Assembly (NCBI RefSeq): GCF_028640845.1
Contig: NC_080542.1
Span: 63,935,064-63,999,063, forward strand
Direction: 5' to 3'
DNA from: Ahaetulla prasina
Taxonomy: Eukaryota; Chordata; Lepidosauria; Squamata; Colubridae
Length of the DNA: 64,000 nucleotides
The translations under genes and the position numbers were made by a program. Below the pieces are notes generated by a model. It was not told where the DNA came from. It made no database searches and saw only the letters and a list, made by a program, of their open reading frames with translations. Below, piece by piece: positions 10,992-23,985 of the stretch. Positions within the stretch are counted from its first letter, which is position 1; each line of letters starts with the position of its first letter.

Positions 10992-11712
10992 GAGACTCAG
11001 GAACAATGGCTTGCATAAAAGCATGGACTGGCTTATTATGGGCAAGACAGCCAAGAACAAGTTAAAAATGATAACTATACAAGACACAAAACTTGAATAT
11101 TGAAATAATGTTATAATTTTGAACAGAATGCTGACAAGTAAAAGCATTACAAGATGAATTTCTATAAAATATCAAGAAGGAAGTGAATAAAGATTTAAGG
11201 TCAGAATTGAGAAAAAATCATCAACAGATTAAAAGTGCAAAAAAAGCAGAAGAAATAGGAAGCCTAATTCATAGAAGTAATGCATTAAGCATAATAAAAT
11301 GTTCCAATGCAATTTTAAAAACATGCATGGTTCATTTCTGAATCATGATTCAGTTTTGGGAAGAAGAAAACAAACTCTGCACATGATTATGCAATTCAAT
11401 TTTTCCCAGAAAAGTTTTCTATTCAAATTACAAAGTTGTTTTTTCATACTAGTGATAACAAATGTATTCTAAGAAAACATTAGCAAATATATTATTCCTT
11501 AAAAGTACTTGAAAACATTCTTTTTTCCTTTTTAAATGAACAATGTGGATGGACTATTCCTTGTAAATTAAAGACTTCCTTATTACTTAAAGATAGATTT
11601 TATTCTGCCTTTTTAGTTCATGCCACTGTTTCCTTATATAATCAGTATTATTATTAATTCAATTAACAAAGAACATTATGGGAGGCAGCATGAAGGCTCA
11701 AGTCCCACTTAC
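10992..11712. other. CNTNAP2 intron, nothing recognised
   Basis: A/T-rich sequence downstream (in gene direction) of the EGF exon. The next CNTNAP2 exon, which should start the fibrinogen-like region, is not visible anywhere between 1 and 11712. Confidence 0.5.
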
Positions 11713-11819
11713 ATTTATGGCATGTGGCTCCACTGTATCCAGTTCCATCGCAGGTGCAACTGAAGCTATCCCATGTTTGGGTACATTTCCCTCCATGCTC
11801 ACAGTGATTGGGCACACAC
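11713..11819 (-). CDS. CNTNAP2: CNTNAP2 exon encoding an EGF-like domain
   Basis: This 107-bp exon encodes a complete EGF-like domain of contactin-associated protein-like 2 (Caspr2), the neurexin-family adhesion protein that clusters Kv1 channels at juxtaparanodes. The peptide reads [12 protein letters not shown], then TWDSFSCTC, then [10 protein letters not shown], giving all six EGF cysteines. On the minus strand it is bounded by 'tctcaacag' before and 'gtaagt' after. It starts with one base that completes the arginine codon begun in the exon at 41148-41286 (CG + G) and ends with one base of the next codon. The wording fits the EGF domain between laminin-G 2 and the fibrinogen-like region, and is closer to CNTNAP2 than to CNTNAP4 or CNTNAP5 as I remember them. 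No stop or frameshift is seen. Confidence 0.88.
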
Positions 11820-12466
11820 CTGTTGAGATATGAAGCAGTGACAAATAAGCAAGGTTGAATGAATGCCTGCATTCTGAGATTGCCAAGCAGCAAAACCTCC
11901 TGTGCCAATCTGCTGTACTACAGCAATTAATCTTTGTTAGCTTTACGTGAATTAATATAATTCATGATAGAACATGGCAGGTGCATAAGAAGTTGATGTA
12001 TTGTGCAATGAATGCCCCATTCACAGCTAACAATGGGTCAATGACAGAGAAGGAGACTGAAGAGATAATGATGGATTATGGATTTTTTGACACCATTACA
12101 TTTTTAAAGGTCACAAACACACCTATTTTTTTAAAAGAGGCAATTAGATATAGTATGCAGGTAATGTTAACTTTCAATAGAAAGTGTACTGCAATATGCA
12201 TTTAAATCTTTTTTAAAAAATATGTTTTTTTAAAAAAGCTCATTTTACCTTATCAGCCTAAGAATCTAAAAGGAAATAATAATTGATGCCATTAAAAGCA
12301 GTGGGAATGATGCTAGATTGCCCTAGCTTAGATCATTGAAAGGCATGTTTTGAAGGACCAGGAACAAGTTAACCTCGTTTAATTGCCTCTCAATAAACCC
12401 TAGTATCATAAACTTGTATCACAAAAATCACTGAAGCAGTCGTCATGATCTTAAATGGACAAAGGG
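11820..12466. other. CNTNAP2 intron, nothing recognised
   Basis: Start (in gene direction, the end) of the 29.3 kb intron. The open frame 11981-12205 shows no domain. Confidence 0.45.
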
Positions 12467-12560
12467 GGATGGTGGAGGACAGGAAGGCCTGGAGGAACAT
12501 TGTCCATGGAGTGGTGATGGGTCAGACATGACTTTACAACTAACAACAACAACAATCACA
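12467..12560 (+). mobile_element. Bov-B (RTE) LINE or Sauria SINE 3' tail
   Basis: The words 'gaggacaggaaggcctgg', 'attgtccatgg', 'gggtcagacatgacttt' and the (CAA)n end are the characteristic 3' end shared by Bov-B LINEs and the SINEs that use them. No RT or tRNA part is visible upstream, so I cannot say which. Confidence 0.75.
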
Positions 12561-12734
12561 AACTTCTCTTTTTCTCTTAGTAGTTGGAAGGCAAACTGCT
12601 ATTTTGAGAAAGCCAAACTGATCTTCAGGTTTTGTGGTGCTTCTTTGTCATCACATATATGTTGGTGGCATATTACCATAAAAGTACATGCATTCATGAA
12701 TTAAGTTATAAAGCATGCAGAAGAGTTAACTTAA

Positions 12735-12810
12735 CAGAATTGGAAGGGAACATGGAGGTCATCAAGTCAAACCCCACTCAAGCAGGAGATGCTATATTAT
12801 TCCAGACAAG
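12735..12810 (-). mobile_element. CR1/L3 3' tail, antisense
   Basis: 'ttggaagggaacatggag', 'aaaccccactcaagcagg' and 'ccagacaagtggtta' are the reverse complement of the CR1 tail seen at 32700-32790. Confidence 0.65.
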
Positions 12811-12819
12811 TGGTTATCA

Positions 12820-15059
12820 AGTTTCTTAAAAGTTCTACTATAATTTCTAGTGTGCACTTTACTTGAGTATTTTTTATCTCATGACTTTCATTGTTTTATC
12901 AATGTGTAAAATGGAAATAAAAATAAAAATAAGAAATTAAAGGAAGGAAAAAGAGAGGAGGAAAAGAAAATATGAAATACAAAGGAAGGAAGAAAAAATG
13001 TTAACTTCTGACTCTTTTTAGCACAGTACAAGATAACAATATTACAGCTCAACTTTTTTACTTTTACACATTAATAATAACAATTTCTATACAATGCCAT
13101 TTCTATAGCAACAAATCTAATCAGCAAAACCAAGGTCAATGTTTCATTTTTTTTTCATCACAAGCACAAAATCCAGAAGTGATATCCAAATAAAAAACAT
13201 AATTAAATATATTCTCCTCTTTGAATAAAACAATCTAACCATTTCTGCTTTATCTTTCCTGCTGTTGAAATAGTATGTATTTCTATTTGCACTTAATAAT
13301 CTTTGTAAACTATCACCATTTATCTTAACAAAATTCACTGTATTCTTTCAAATTCTTTAACCTTTAATGAAAAAATATTTTTTCATCCATTTTAAAACAC
13401 TAAACTTTTCTTTAAAAATATTTCTAAAATCAAAACATTCTAATGCATCTTTTTTAAAACTTCCTGTTAACATACATACTTTAGAGTTTACTTTCAGACC
13501 AATATAATTCCAAATAACTCCAATTAATTTATTAAACTCCTTCCCTCATAGAATAACTTTTTCTTCTTGTATACCTCTTTTTTAAAACTCTAAACTTTTT
13601 TTTAAGCTAATACATCTTTTCTCTTAACAAAGATCCTTTACTTAAAGGGAAAAATACATTTTCAAATTTTAGATTAAGACTTTCTTTCAATTACAAATAT
13701 CACATTGATAAAAATCCATCCTAATTCCAATTGATTCATTAAGTTTAAGTCACTCCTTCGAGCTTGTCTTCATGGAATAAAATCTTTTTCTTCTCCGGAA
13801 TGTTTGTCAAGTAGTTATAAGCATCTCTTTTTCTCAAGGATTTCTCAACCCTGTTAATGTCCATGAAGAAAAAGTCTCAAACTTGTCCTTTTAAAAGTTG
13901 TAGATTTTCTTGGAGATTTTCCTTTAATTGTATTGGGAGATTTATATTTAAATCATAATTGACTCCTCTGCATTGTCAGCTACTTGTGAAATTTCTTCGG
14001 TGGTTTGGCAACTTTTTACACATATTTGCATCTGTGAAGTAGTTTGAGAAGTTTTTTTTTTTTTAAATATCCTTTGAGTATAGCTGATCTATGAACTGAT
14101 GGATTTTATTTAAAGATTTTTCAAATGCATCTCTAATAATTAGTTTCTCCATCTTCTTAACTCCCTCTTTAGTAAAAGAGTAGTTTTTTTTAAGTCACTT
14201 AAGAATTGCTGGCCAGAAATAATAAAAATCCACAGCGAAGCTGACCAAGCTACAAATTACTAAAAATAATAAACTAGAACCACAACTTTCTACCTTTATA
14301 TTTCTCAATCAATCTTTTTTACTCCACACTTCCTTATTTTAGCGTGCCTTCAACAGTCTTTTCCTTGTTGTTTAACAATGAAAAAATCCCCCAAATGGTG
14401 CAGATTTTCAAAAAAGAATAAGAGGCTGTGGCTAAAGAGAGCTTCTTTTAGCTTAATAAAAAATATTAATCCTTACAAACAATTAAGAAATGAAAGGGGC
14501 AACCTACTGCCCATTTGAAAAATAAATTCCAAAATGGCTGCTTCTTCAACAATGAACTGACTACAGGTCCCCCCCCCCTCCCATTTTTGGCATGGAGGCT
14601 GCTTCAAAACACAGTTTCTGCAGACCTTTGCTGTATCAGAGGATCTTGTAAAATAATTCTAGGACTTTCCCTAACCCAGAAGAGTCATATAAACTAAAGA
14701 GATGCCAATTCCTTCCATTGGTAGGTTGAAAAAACTACAGTCCAGGGAACAACCTTTCAGGGATTATTCCTGTCAGTTGGCCATCTTTTCACTGGAAGTC
14801 TGTAATTTATTTGAGTTTTGATGCATTTGAAATTTGGAGTTGGAGAAGGCTCCTGAAACTACTACGACAACCAGGAAAGTAGACCAATGGATCATTGAGC
14901 AAATCAACCCCAGGTCCCAAGGCTTAAATGGTCAGGTTCAAATTAGCCTATTTTGGACACATTATGCAAAGACTCAGGTCTTGCTGGATAAGATAAGATA
15001 ATACCTTTAAGTGTAATTACTTTATCTTCCCAATGTCACAAGTACCACTTGCTTTACTT
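12820..15059. other. A/T-rich intron, possible old antisense repeat
   Basis: Very A/T-rich. From about 13000 to 14700 the minus strand gives lysine-rich, stop-broken frames and a more G+C-rich end near 14560-14690, which may be an old LINE in antisense. I cannot name it. A C10 run lies at 14569. Confidence 0.3.
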
Positions 15060-17600
15060 TGGGTATCAGCATGTTAGTTGGAATAACCTAGATCTGGTTA
15101 TTGGATTTAAAGTCCCTAGATCTGAAAAATATTCAAGTATCACAAGAGCTAGTTTTTCATGAGACCATTATCTGCGATCTTTCACCAAATACCACAATTC
15201 GCTTCCTATTATGATACAGAGCCCCTGATTATGACCTTGATCATATGAATAAACTAACTATTTTACTAACATGGGCAGCCTCATGCCCACATCCCATTAT
15301 TTTTTTTTGGTGACTCTAAATGAATGCTCTACTGAATCAATACATACAATTATATAATGCTATCACTATTTTAGGACTTGATCAGTTAGTATCTAACAAC
15401 ACTAGATTCAACAACTGCCTCGATTTAATTTTCTGCAATAGTTTAAACACAATTTATAACCTTCATATCAAAGAACCTTTTTCCAACAGTGACCACTGCA
15501 TGATTGACTTTTGTCTAAATTTACATCCATACAAAGAATCTCATAATAGGACTCCTAAATACAACTTTAAAAAAGCAAATTACGATCTCATAGCTGCCAA
15601 CCTTTCATCTCTAGGTTGGCAAATCTTATTCAATGACTGCAACACTGCTGAAGACTATTATAACACTTTTCTACTTGAAGTTCAAAGAATAATTAATCTA
15701 TATGTACCATTTGTAACGTCCAAAGCAAAAAAGAATGAATTACCATATCAATAAGGAAACTCCAATAAAAAAAATCCTTTTGGCAGAAAAATAAAACTCG
15801 CTATGTAGCTAACTTCAAAAACTGATACAAATCCATGTGCCACCAAATAAAAACAGAATATATCAATTACCATTGCAAACAGGAGGAAGAGTTGTTACAC
15901 ACGAAATCCAATTGTGCCTTCTATAATTTCTATAAAAGGGCTGAATGGTGAAGATTGTAACAATGATACCATTAAAGCTAAGCTCTTCAACACTTTTTTC
16001 AGTTCAGTCTTTGTCAACAGCAATGACATCTCCTCCTCATTTCCTAGTCCTCCTCATCCAATTGCAATGATCTAATCCACATTGATTTTACTGAAGATAA
16101 GGGCATTACACAAACTAAAGCCATCTCTATCTATTGGTCCTGATGGAATATGTGCCTTCTTTCTTAAAAAGCTTTCCTCCACCATATCTGAACCTCTAAG
16201 CACCATCTATGAAGTTTCTTTTAGAATGAGCTCCTTGCCTGATATATGGTCATTAGCAACAGTCATACCTATCTTCAAAAAAGGTGACCCCAGCCTTGTT
16301 GAGAATTATAGACCAATCTTTCTTTGTTGTGTCACATGTAAAGTCATGTAATCCATCATAAACCAATCCATCACCCTCCACTTAGTACAAATAACTTACT
16401 CTCTGATAAACAATTTGTTTTCATGAAAAATTTGTCATGTAATCTGCAATTTATACACTGCAAAAACATCTGGACCTCTCAACTCGACCAGGGCAAAACA
16501 ATAGATGCAATTTACATTGACTTCTGTAAAGCCTTTGCAGTAATGCATGGCAAACTACTTCTGAAACTAAAATCTTATGGCATTTCTGGACCCCTGCATA
16601 ATTGGATAACTGCGTTCCTGTCAAGCAGGCAACGTGGTCAAAATAGGCAGCGCCCTATCAAAACCTGTTAACAGTGGTGTTCCCCAAGACAGCCAACACT
16701 CTTTCTGCTTTATATCAATGACCTTTGTGATCAAATTATAAGCAGCTGGGTCCGCTTTTCTGATGATGTTTAACTATTCAACATCACAGACAACTCTATC
16801 TTCAAAATGACCTAAACTATGTATCTGAATAGTCAAACAATTGGCAATTCCAAATCTCTGCTAACAAATGCTCAATGCTGTACATTGGCAACAGAAATAA
16901 GAACATCAAATATTTGCTGGCTAGAAATGATCTAAAAGTTAACCACACTCGGTCAAGGACCTAGGAGTACTCACTTCAAAAGATCTAAGTCCCAGAGCCC
17001 ACTGTAACATCATTGCAAAAAAGGCATCAAGAGTTGTTAATATTATTTTACAAAGTTTTCTTTCTGGTAACGCTGTACTTCAAACCTTTGCCAACCTATA
17101 CTTGAATACTGTTTACCTTCCTGGCACCCTCACTGTATTTCAGACATCAATACATTAGAGAGGGTCCAGAGATATTTTTCTAGAAGAGTACTCAAATTTT
17201 CTGCTTGAAATAAAATTCCCTATACCACCAGGCTTCAAATTTTAGGTCTGGATAGCCTCGAACTACGCGATATGTTCCAATTTATGCTTAGTTCATAAGA
17301 TTATTTACCAAAATGTCCTACCTGTAAATGAGTACTGTAATAACACAAGGGCTATCAATAGATTCAAACTCAATGTAATTTACTCTAATCTTGATTGTAG
17401 GAAATACAACTTCTGCAATAGAGTAGTAAATGTCTGGAACACTCTACATGATCCTGTTGTTAGTCTCACTAATCCCATTCCTTATACCTTAAACTGTCTA
17501 CTGTGGACCTTTCATGTTTCTTAAGAGGTCCCTAAGGGGGCATACATAAGCACACCAGTGTGCCTACCGTCCCTTTCCTACTGTCCCCATTTATATGTAA
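15060..17600 (+). mobile_element. Family A LINE, endonuclease plus RT, degenerate
   Basis: This copy is longer than the one at 205. At 15320-15754 it keeps the end of the endonuclease domain (FNNCLDLIFCNS, SNSDHCMIDF, with the SDH active-site motif). RT follows: CAFFLKKLSS, VIPIFKKGDPSLVENYRP (16082-16351), AIYIDFCKAF (16500), and a broken catalytic block FSDDV-stop near 16757. The C-terminus and 3' UTR match the other copies up to 'cctactgtcc' at 17585. Many stops and frameshifts. The start is approximate. Confidence 0.75.
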
Positions 17601-17611
17601 TCATTCTATGT

Positions 17612-18833
17612 GTAGAATTCTTTTACATTCTTTGTAGACTTTAGCTCAGCATTCAACACCATCATTCCAGACACTCTTCTAACTAAGCTAAACCAGCTAC
17701 AGGTACCTGAACAGACTTGTAAATGGATTATAAGCTTCCTAACACAGAGAAAGCAGCAGGTGAAGCTAAGCAGAATCATATCAGATACCTGTACAATTAG
17801 CACAGCCCCCCCCCAAGGCTATGTGCTTTCCCCACTTCTCTTCTCTCTGTATACCAATGACTGCCTCTGTAACGATCCATCTGTTAAACTACTGAAATTT
17901 GCAGATGACATAACAGTGATCGGTCTCATTTGATACAATGATGAATCCTCATACAGATGGGAAGTTGAACAACTAGCCTCATGGCGCGACCGGAACAATC
18001 AAAACCATAGAAATGGTGGTAGATTTTAGGAAAAACCCTTCCATACTTCCATTTCTTACAATACTAGACAACACAGCATCAACAGTAGAGACTTTTTCTA
18101 AAATTTCTAGGTTCTACCATATCACAAGATCTAAAATGGACAGCTAACATCAAAAACGTCATCAAAAAGGACAACAAAGAATGTTCTTTCTGCACCAACT
18201 CAGAAAGCTCAAACTGCCCAAGGAGCTGCTGATCCAGTTCTACAGAGGAATTATTGAGTCTGTCATCGGCACCTCTATAACTGTCTGGTTTGGTTCTGCA
18301 ACCCAACAAGACAGACACAGAGAATAATAAGAACTGGAGAAAAAACAATTGCTACCAACCTGCCTTCCATTGAGGACCTGTATACTGCACGAGTCAAAAA
18401 GAGGGCTGTGAAAATATTTACAGACCCCTCGCATCCTGGACATAAACTGTTTCAACTCCTACCCTCAAAACGATGCTACAGAGCACTGCACATCAGAACA
18501 ACTAGACACAAGAACAGTTTCTTCACTCTGCTAAACAAATAATTCTCTCAAAACTGTCAAACTATTACTAAATCTGCACTACTATTGATCTTCTCATCAT
18601 TCCCATCACCCATATCCTTTCACTTATGACTGTATGACTGTAACTTTGTTGCTTGTATCCTTATGATTAATATTAATATTGATTGTTTCCTGATTGCTTA
18701 TTTGTACCCTATGACTATCATTAAGTGTTGTACCTTATGATTCTTGATGAACGTATATTTTCTTTTATGTACACTGAGAGCATATGCACCAAGACAAATT
18801 CCTTGTGTGTCCAATCACACTCGGCCAATAAAA
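17612..18833 (+). mobile_element. Second LINE family ('C'), RT to 3' tail, degenerate
   Basis: A different jockey-superfamily LINE begins inside RT with DFSSAFNTI (motif A region), then VKLSRIISDTC, GYVLSPLLFSLYTND (motif B) and LKFADDITVIG (catalytic FADD). The C-terminal block is LPSIEDLYTARVKKRAVKI, LLPSKRCYRAL and RTTRHKNSFF. It is broken by stops. The tail 'attccttgtgtgtccaatca', 'ggccaataaa' is the same as at 50305-50500 (antisense) and 55071-55230, where it leads into (ATTCT)n. The type is possibly Rex1-like; the clade is not settled. Confidence 0.75.
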
Positions 18834-18839
18834 AAAATC

Positions 18840-19610
18840 TATTTATGGCTATGTTTTGCCTATTTATATCCTTTTATTTGTGCCAATTTTTTTTCATGTG
18901 TCCATGTCTATGTCTATATTGTTACTTGTTTCCTTGTACTTGTTGAAAAACAAAAAAAACAAAAAAAACGAACAAATACATAAATAAATAACATTTTAAT
19001 GTTAAAAGTAAGCAGATGTGGATTTACTAGTATGCTTAATTTTGTTTATAGCCATTTCTCTTTTGAGAAAATATTATTTATTGGAGGAAAGTTGTTTCAT
19101 CAAATTAATAGTATAATCACAGAAGGTGATATGAGCATGCAGATCATGAAGATGAAGAAGTGTCTTTTTTTTCATGGCACCTGCTTTTAGAATAATATTC
19201 CCCCCCAGCCATCCAGATGCTCAGGAAGCTATTAAAAACCTGGATTTTCCCTTAGTTTTGGAATAGGGTGAAAGTTGAACTCCTGCTGGGTGGGAGTTGG
19301 GTGGGAATTGGTTATATGTTGGAGACATAAAAACCTAATTCTTTACTGCCACCTAGTACTTAATAGATTAAACACTTGACTCGTAATTCCAAGGGAGAAG
19401 GGAAAAGGGAAGAGCAAGGGCAAGGGGAAAAAACTTTAGTTAACAGTATTGTGGAGGAAAATAATAGCACAGTGAATGGCACAACCAGATTATTGTGCAT
19501 GCCAACAGAAGGAGAGATGCACTGAGAAAGGAATTTTGCATAGAATTCTATACATGAGAGCTTTTGGGAGGGCGGTATAATTTAGAAGTATAGTAAGAAT
19601 AGCAAGGTTA
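18840..19610. other. Intron, nothing recognised
   Basis: A/T-rich, with short A-rich and C-rich runs near 18945 and 19200. No exon or named repeat. Confidence 0.45.
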
Positions 19611-19640
19611 AGGGCCTCTGGTGGCTCAGCAGACTAAGTG
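19611..19640 (+). mobile_element. tRNA-derived SINE, 5' head only
   Basis: 'gggcctctggtggctcagca' matches the start of the SINE on the minus strand at 58395. It stops at the TA-rich edge of the PLE, which probably inserted here or replaced the rest. Confidence 0.55.
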
Positions 19641-19805
19641 TATATATATATATATATATGTATGTATATATGTATATATTTGTTTTCTGAGGTTTTCACG
19701 GGTGTTTGTATATAGGTCTTTGGTTGTTCGGGTTTTCTCCGTGTAAGATAATCTTACGGAGAAAAACAACAAAGACCTGTATATGTATGTATATGTATAT
19801 ATGTA

Positions 19806-19855
<50 letters not shown>

Positions 19856-22540
19856 TTCTGAGGTTTTCACGGGTGTTTGTATATAGGTCTTTGGTTGTTC
19901 GGGTTTTCTCCCGTGTAAAATTGGAAGTGTCTTGGCGACGTTTTGAAGTCTCATTCGTCATCTTCAGGCTTCAGCTTCGTGCTTCTGGGAGCAATGTGTG
20001 ATCGCAGCTATTTCTTCCTTTTAACTGCTAGTGGGGTTTGAACTGATTGGGTGGGAGCTTGGCTGTGCTCTGATTGGATGGGGTTTTCTGTGCTCTGATT
20101 GGCTGGGGTGTGTCCTGTGTTGGTGGGGGCTTGGTTGTGCTCAGTCTAATCTGTGCTGCAGGGGGATTTGAGCTGGTGAGCTGCACTGCTGCTGTTTGGC
20201 TTCGTGTTCGTGGTCGTGCTACATCTTCATAGTGGGTGTCAGTCTGCTGCATGTATGGATTGGAGGGGTTTGAAGTGGCTAATGTTGCAGCTGCGGTCTG
20301 GCTTCTGGTCCTTGGTCGTGCTTCCTGATCAGTGTGGGTTTGGGTGTGCTTTCTGGGTGGATGTGTGGTGGTGACATCCTGTGTGGACCTCGTGAGTGTG
20401 GGTCTGGTGTCATTCCTCGTGTTAGGGACACGTTTGTCAATAAGGGCAGGTTTCCAAATGGCTGGTAGGCGGGAGGTATCATCTCGTTTGTTCATGCTGT
20501 GTGGGCGTTTTTCTATCTCGATGGCTTCTCTGATTATTCTGTTGTTAAAGTGTTCAGTTTTGGCGATAGTTCTGGTCTTTTTAAAGTCAATATCGTGTGC
20601 TGTGACTTTAAAGTGTTGGACCAGGGAAGAAGTTGGTTCCTCTTTTTTGAATGAGTTCTTGTGTTCTTCAATGCGTGCACTTATTCTTCTGTTGGTTTGT
20701 CCAATGTATGTGGTGGGGCAGGCGGTCCCAAAATCATCCAGATGCCCTAAGCTCTACGGCCTCCCCAAGATACACAAAGAAGGAACCCCACTCAGACCCA
20801 TAGTCAGCTCCATAGGCTCACCTCTACAAAACCTAGCCAAATTTCTCGCCAAACAACTACAGCCCTATGCAGAATCCATCGCCTCACACGTAAAAAACTC
20901 ATTCCAGTTCATAGAGATCATAAAGAAACAAAACTTACAGCCCAGCGACCTACTCGTGAGCTTTGATGTCATATCCCTCTTCACCCAAGTGCCAATCAAA
21001 GAAGCCTTGACAGCTATCCAAAACAAATATAACCCCCCCAAGCACATACTAGATCTGACCAACCACTGCCTATCCAACACATACTTCATCTATAACGGAC
21101 AAAAATACAAACAAATAGAAGGCGCACCCATGGGATCACCCTCTCACCTGTCATTGCCAACCTCTACATGGAACACTTTGAAACCCAAGCACTAGAAAAA
21201 TCTGATCACAAACCCAAACTCTGGCTCAGATCGTGAGCGACACCTTCATAATCTGGCCACACGGAAAGAAAAACTTGAAAACTTCCTCACACACCTCAAT
21301 AGCCTACACCCCAAAATACAGTTCACCATGGAAACAGAAGTTAACAACCAACTTCCCTTCCTAGATGTCTTAGTCTACAAGAAACCCAATGGCTCCCTAG
21401 GACACACCATCTACCAGAAGAAAACACACACAAACCGCTATCTGCATGCACTCTCACACCACCACACAGCACAGATCAACTCCGTAGCCAAGACACTCAT
21501 CTCTAGAACAAAATGCTTAGCTGATGAACAACACCTAAAAACCGAACTACACTCTCACAAACGTACTAACATCCAATGGATTCCAGAGAAATAAGATTAC
21601 CAAACTAATCCAAAAGAACCCCCACTAAAACCCAAGACAGAGAGCAAGAAAATGGCACAGCCCTCCTCCCATATATAAAGGCACCACAGACAGAATCAGC
21701 AAGATCCTCCACAAACATAACATCAAGACAGCATTCTGCACAAACCAAAAATATCCACCATCCTAAGAAACCCCAAAGACAAAATTGAGTTAGAAAATCA
21801 AGGGTATATGAAATCCCATGCACCGCCTGCCCCACCACATACATTGGACAAACCAACAGAAGAATAAGTGCGCATTGAAGAACACAAGAACTCATTCAAA
21901 AGAGGAACCAACTTCTTCCTGGTCCAACACTTTAAAGTCACAGGACACGATATTGACTTTAAAAGACCAGAACTATCGCCAAAACTGAACACTTTAACAA
22001 CAGAATAATCAGAGAAGCCATCGAGATAAACGCCCACACAGCATGAACAAAGCGAGATGATACCTCCGCCTACCAGCCATTTGGAAACCTGCCCTTATTG
22101 ACAAACGTGTCCCTAACACGAGGAATGACACCAGACCCACACTCACGAGGTCCACACAGGATGTCACCACCACATCCACCCAGAAAGCACACCCAAACCC
22201 ACACTGATCAGGAAGCACGACCAAGGACCAGAAGCCAGACCGCAGCTGCAACATTAGCCATTTCAAACCCTCCAATCCATACATGCAGCAGACTGACACC
22301 CACTACGAAGATGTAGCACGACCACGAACACGAAGCCAAACAGCAGCAGTGCAGCTCACCAGCTCAAATCCCCTGCAGCACAGATTAGACTGAGCACAAC
22401 CAAGCCCCCACCAACACAGGACACACCCCAGCCAATCAGAGCACAGAAAAACCCCATCCAATCAGAGCACAGCCAAGCTCCCACCCAATCAGTTCAAACC
22501 CCACTAGCAGTTAAAAGGAAGAAAATACAGCTATCATTAT
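19641..22540. mobile_element. Penelope-like element rearranged head-to-head
   Basis: Two PLE pieces face each other. From 19853 to 20725 the 3' part (pLTR, basic tail, part of GIY-YIG) is antisense, matching 6299-7150. At 20726 the sequence switches to the plus strand with KLYGLPKIHKEGTPLRP and runs through RT (SFDVISLFTQVP, then a frameshift within motif B after GAPMGSP), thumb, GIY-YIG and tail to 22536. Motif C is damaged: the YVDD codons near 21225-21245 are altered. The 287-codon open frame 20332-21195 is a chance fusion of antisense PLE with sense RT across the junction. Confidence 0.85.
19700..19790. repeat. Short snap-back palindrome of the PLE end
   Basis: 'tataggtctttggttgtt' and 'ttttctccgtgtaagat' (19709-19749) are followed at once by 'atcttacggagaaaaa' and 'caaagacctgtatatg'. 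The PLE terminus is thus folded back on itself. (GTAT)n and (AT)n follow. Confidence 0.75.
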
Positions 22541-23985
22541 TGGGGAGAATAAATGTGTCTATTAGAGAGTAAGAAATTAGATTATTCTTTATTAGAAAAG
22601 TGGCATGAAAATTCTAGAAAAAGAATAAAAGACTAGTTATTTACATATAAAATGGCTTTACACCTCTTGCAAACAACTGGCCATACTCAATATGGGTTTT
22701 GCCATATGTACTACATAAAACTTTTGAACTTTGAAAATGGCACCTGGAGTTGGAAGCATCTGAACAAATTAAGGGAAGAAGTTCATCTAACTGAATTGAG
22801 CAGTTGGTTGCATTCTGAGCACTATTGCCTCTCTCATTGGGATGCACTAGGGAATTATTTTTCCGAAATGTTCTTTTTGTTTTTATTTTTTTCACCACTT
22901 AGCTTGATCCAACCACATTTTCAAATTTGATTTTTTTTCTGGTTTCTTTCATTGCAGAGATTTGGTTATATTTTGTTTTGCTTTCTAATAGTTATCCTTC
23001 AAAGTCTATTTATGTAATATCTTTCCAGTATTCCATTAGATTGAGTGATTGTCATAAACATAATTCACTTAAAAAAAGGAGATAATTTGGAAGAAAAATG
23101 GAATATCTACTGCAGCCAATGTAGATTTTGCCGATATTCAGCTCTTGTTTTTAGTGATGGCATGTTAGAGCAAATATCTAACTCCTGTAGAAAAATGCAG
23201 TTCTGTACGCCCTCTCTGTAGTAATTAAAGAAAGTGTGTGTGTGTGGGGGGGACACCTCTATTATGCTATGATTTGCTTGCATATATTGCTATGACTCTC
23301 AATTGTGCATTTGAAAGAAAATCTAGGATGATATTGATTTTTCTTAAGGAACTTTTGATAAATCTGGCTGAGGCCTCAAACTAACAACAGCGAAATAAAA
23401 ACAAACTGATGAAGTGTAACGTGAAGGCAATGAATTTAGTACAACTGAACCTCAACCACAAGTGAGCTCAAATTTTCTTAGAGTAAACATACATCATATG
23501 TTTGAATTAGGGCAAAGTAAATGCCTCTTTTGTGCATAAGAAAACACTGAAATTCTCTATACATTTATAATTTTGTGGATATGGCAAATTACCTGTAAAT
23601 GTTTGGGCTATTCTAGTTGTGGTGTGGAACCTGTTAAAAATGAATTCATTTATTCTGTGTATTATCAGTATAGAAATTAGAAGAATAATGGCATATATAT
23701 TAGCATCAATAGCTAGTTACTATTATGCCGATACTACCGTAGAATCCTTGAATATTATCTTTTCTATGGCAAATATGAATCTCTCTTTCTAGTATAAGGT
23801 TTTATTCAAATGTGATGTATGAACCATCTGCATGACTTATAGAAATATTTTTTCATGATTACCCTGCCACAATACCATTTTTACTTCAACCATGAATTAT
23901 ATATGAGTATTGCTGTTTTATAGTAGAAACCCAAATCAGGTTAGGAAGTAGTGATAACTATTTATTACTATTACTACGAGAAGGC
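22541..23985. other. Intron, nothing recognised
   Basis: A/T-rich. A (GT)n run with G7 lies at 23235. No splice-bounded exon seen. Confidence 0.45.

Noticed and set aside
10680..11147. 155-codon minus-strand open frame
   Set aside because: It runs through LTR U3 and flanking intron; no known domain and no splice or start context.
20332..21195. 287-codon plus-strand open frame
   Set aside because: The first half is antisense PLE sequence and the second half is PLE RT; it arises from the inversion junction at 20726.
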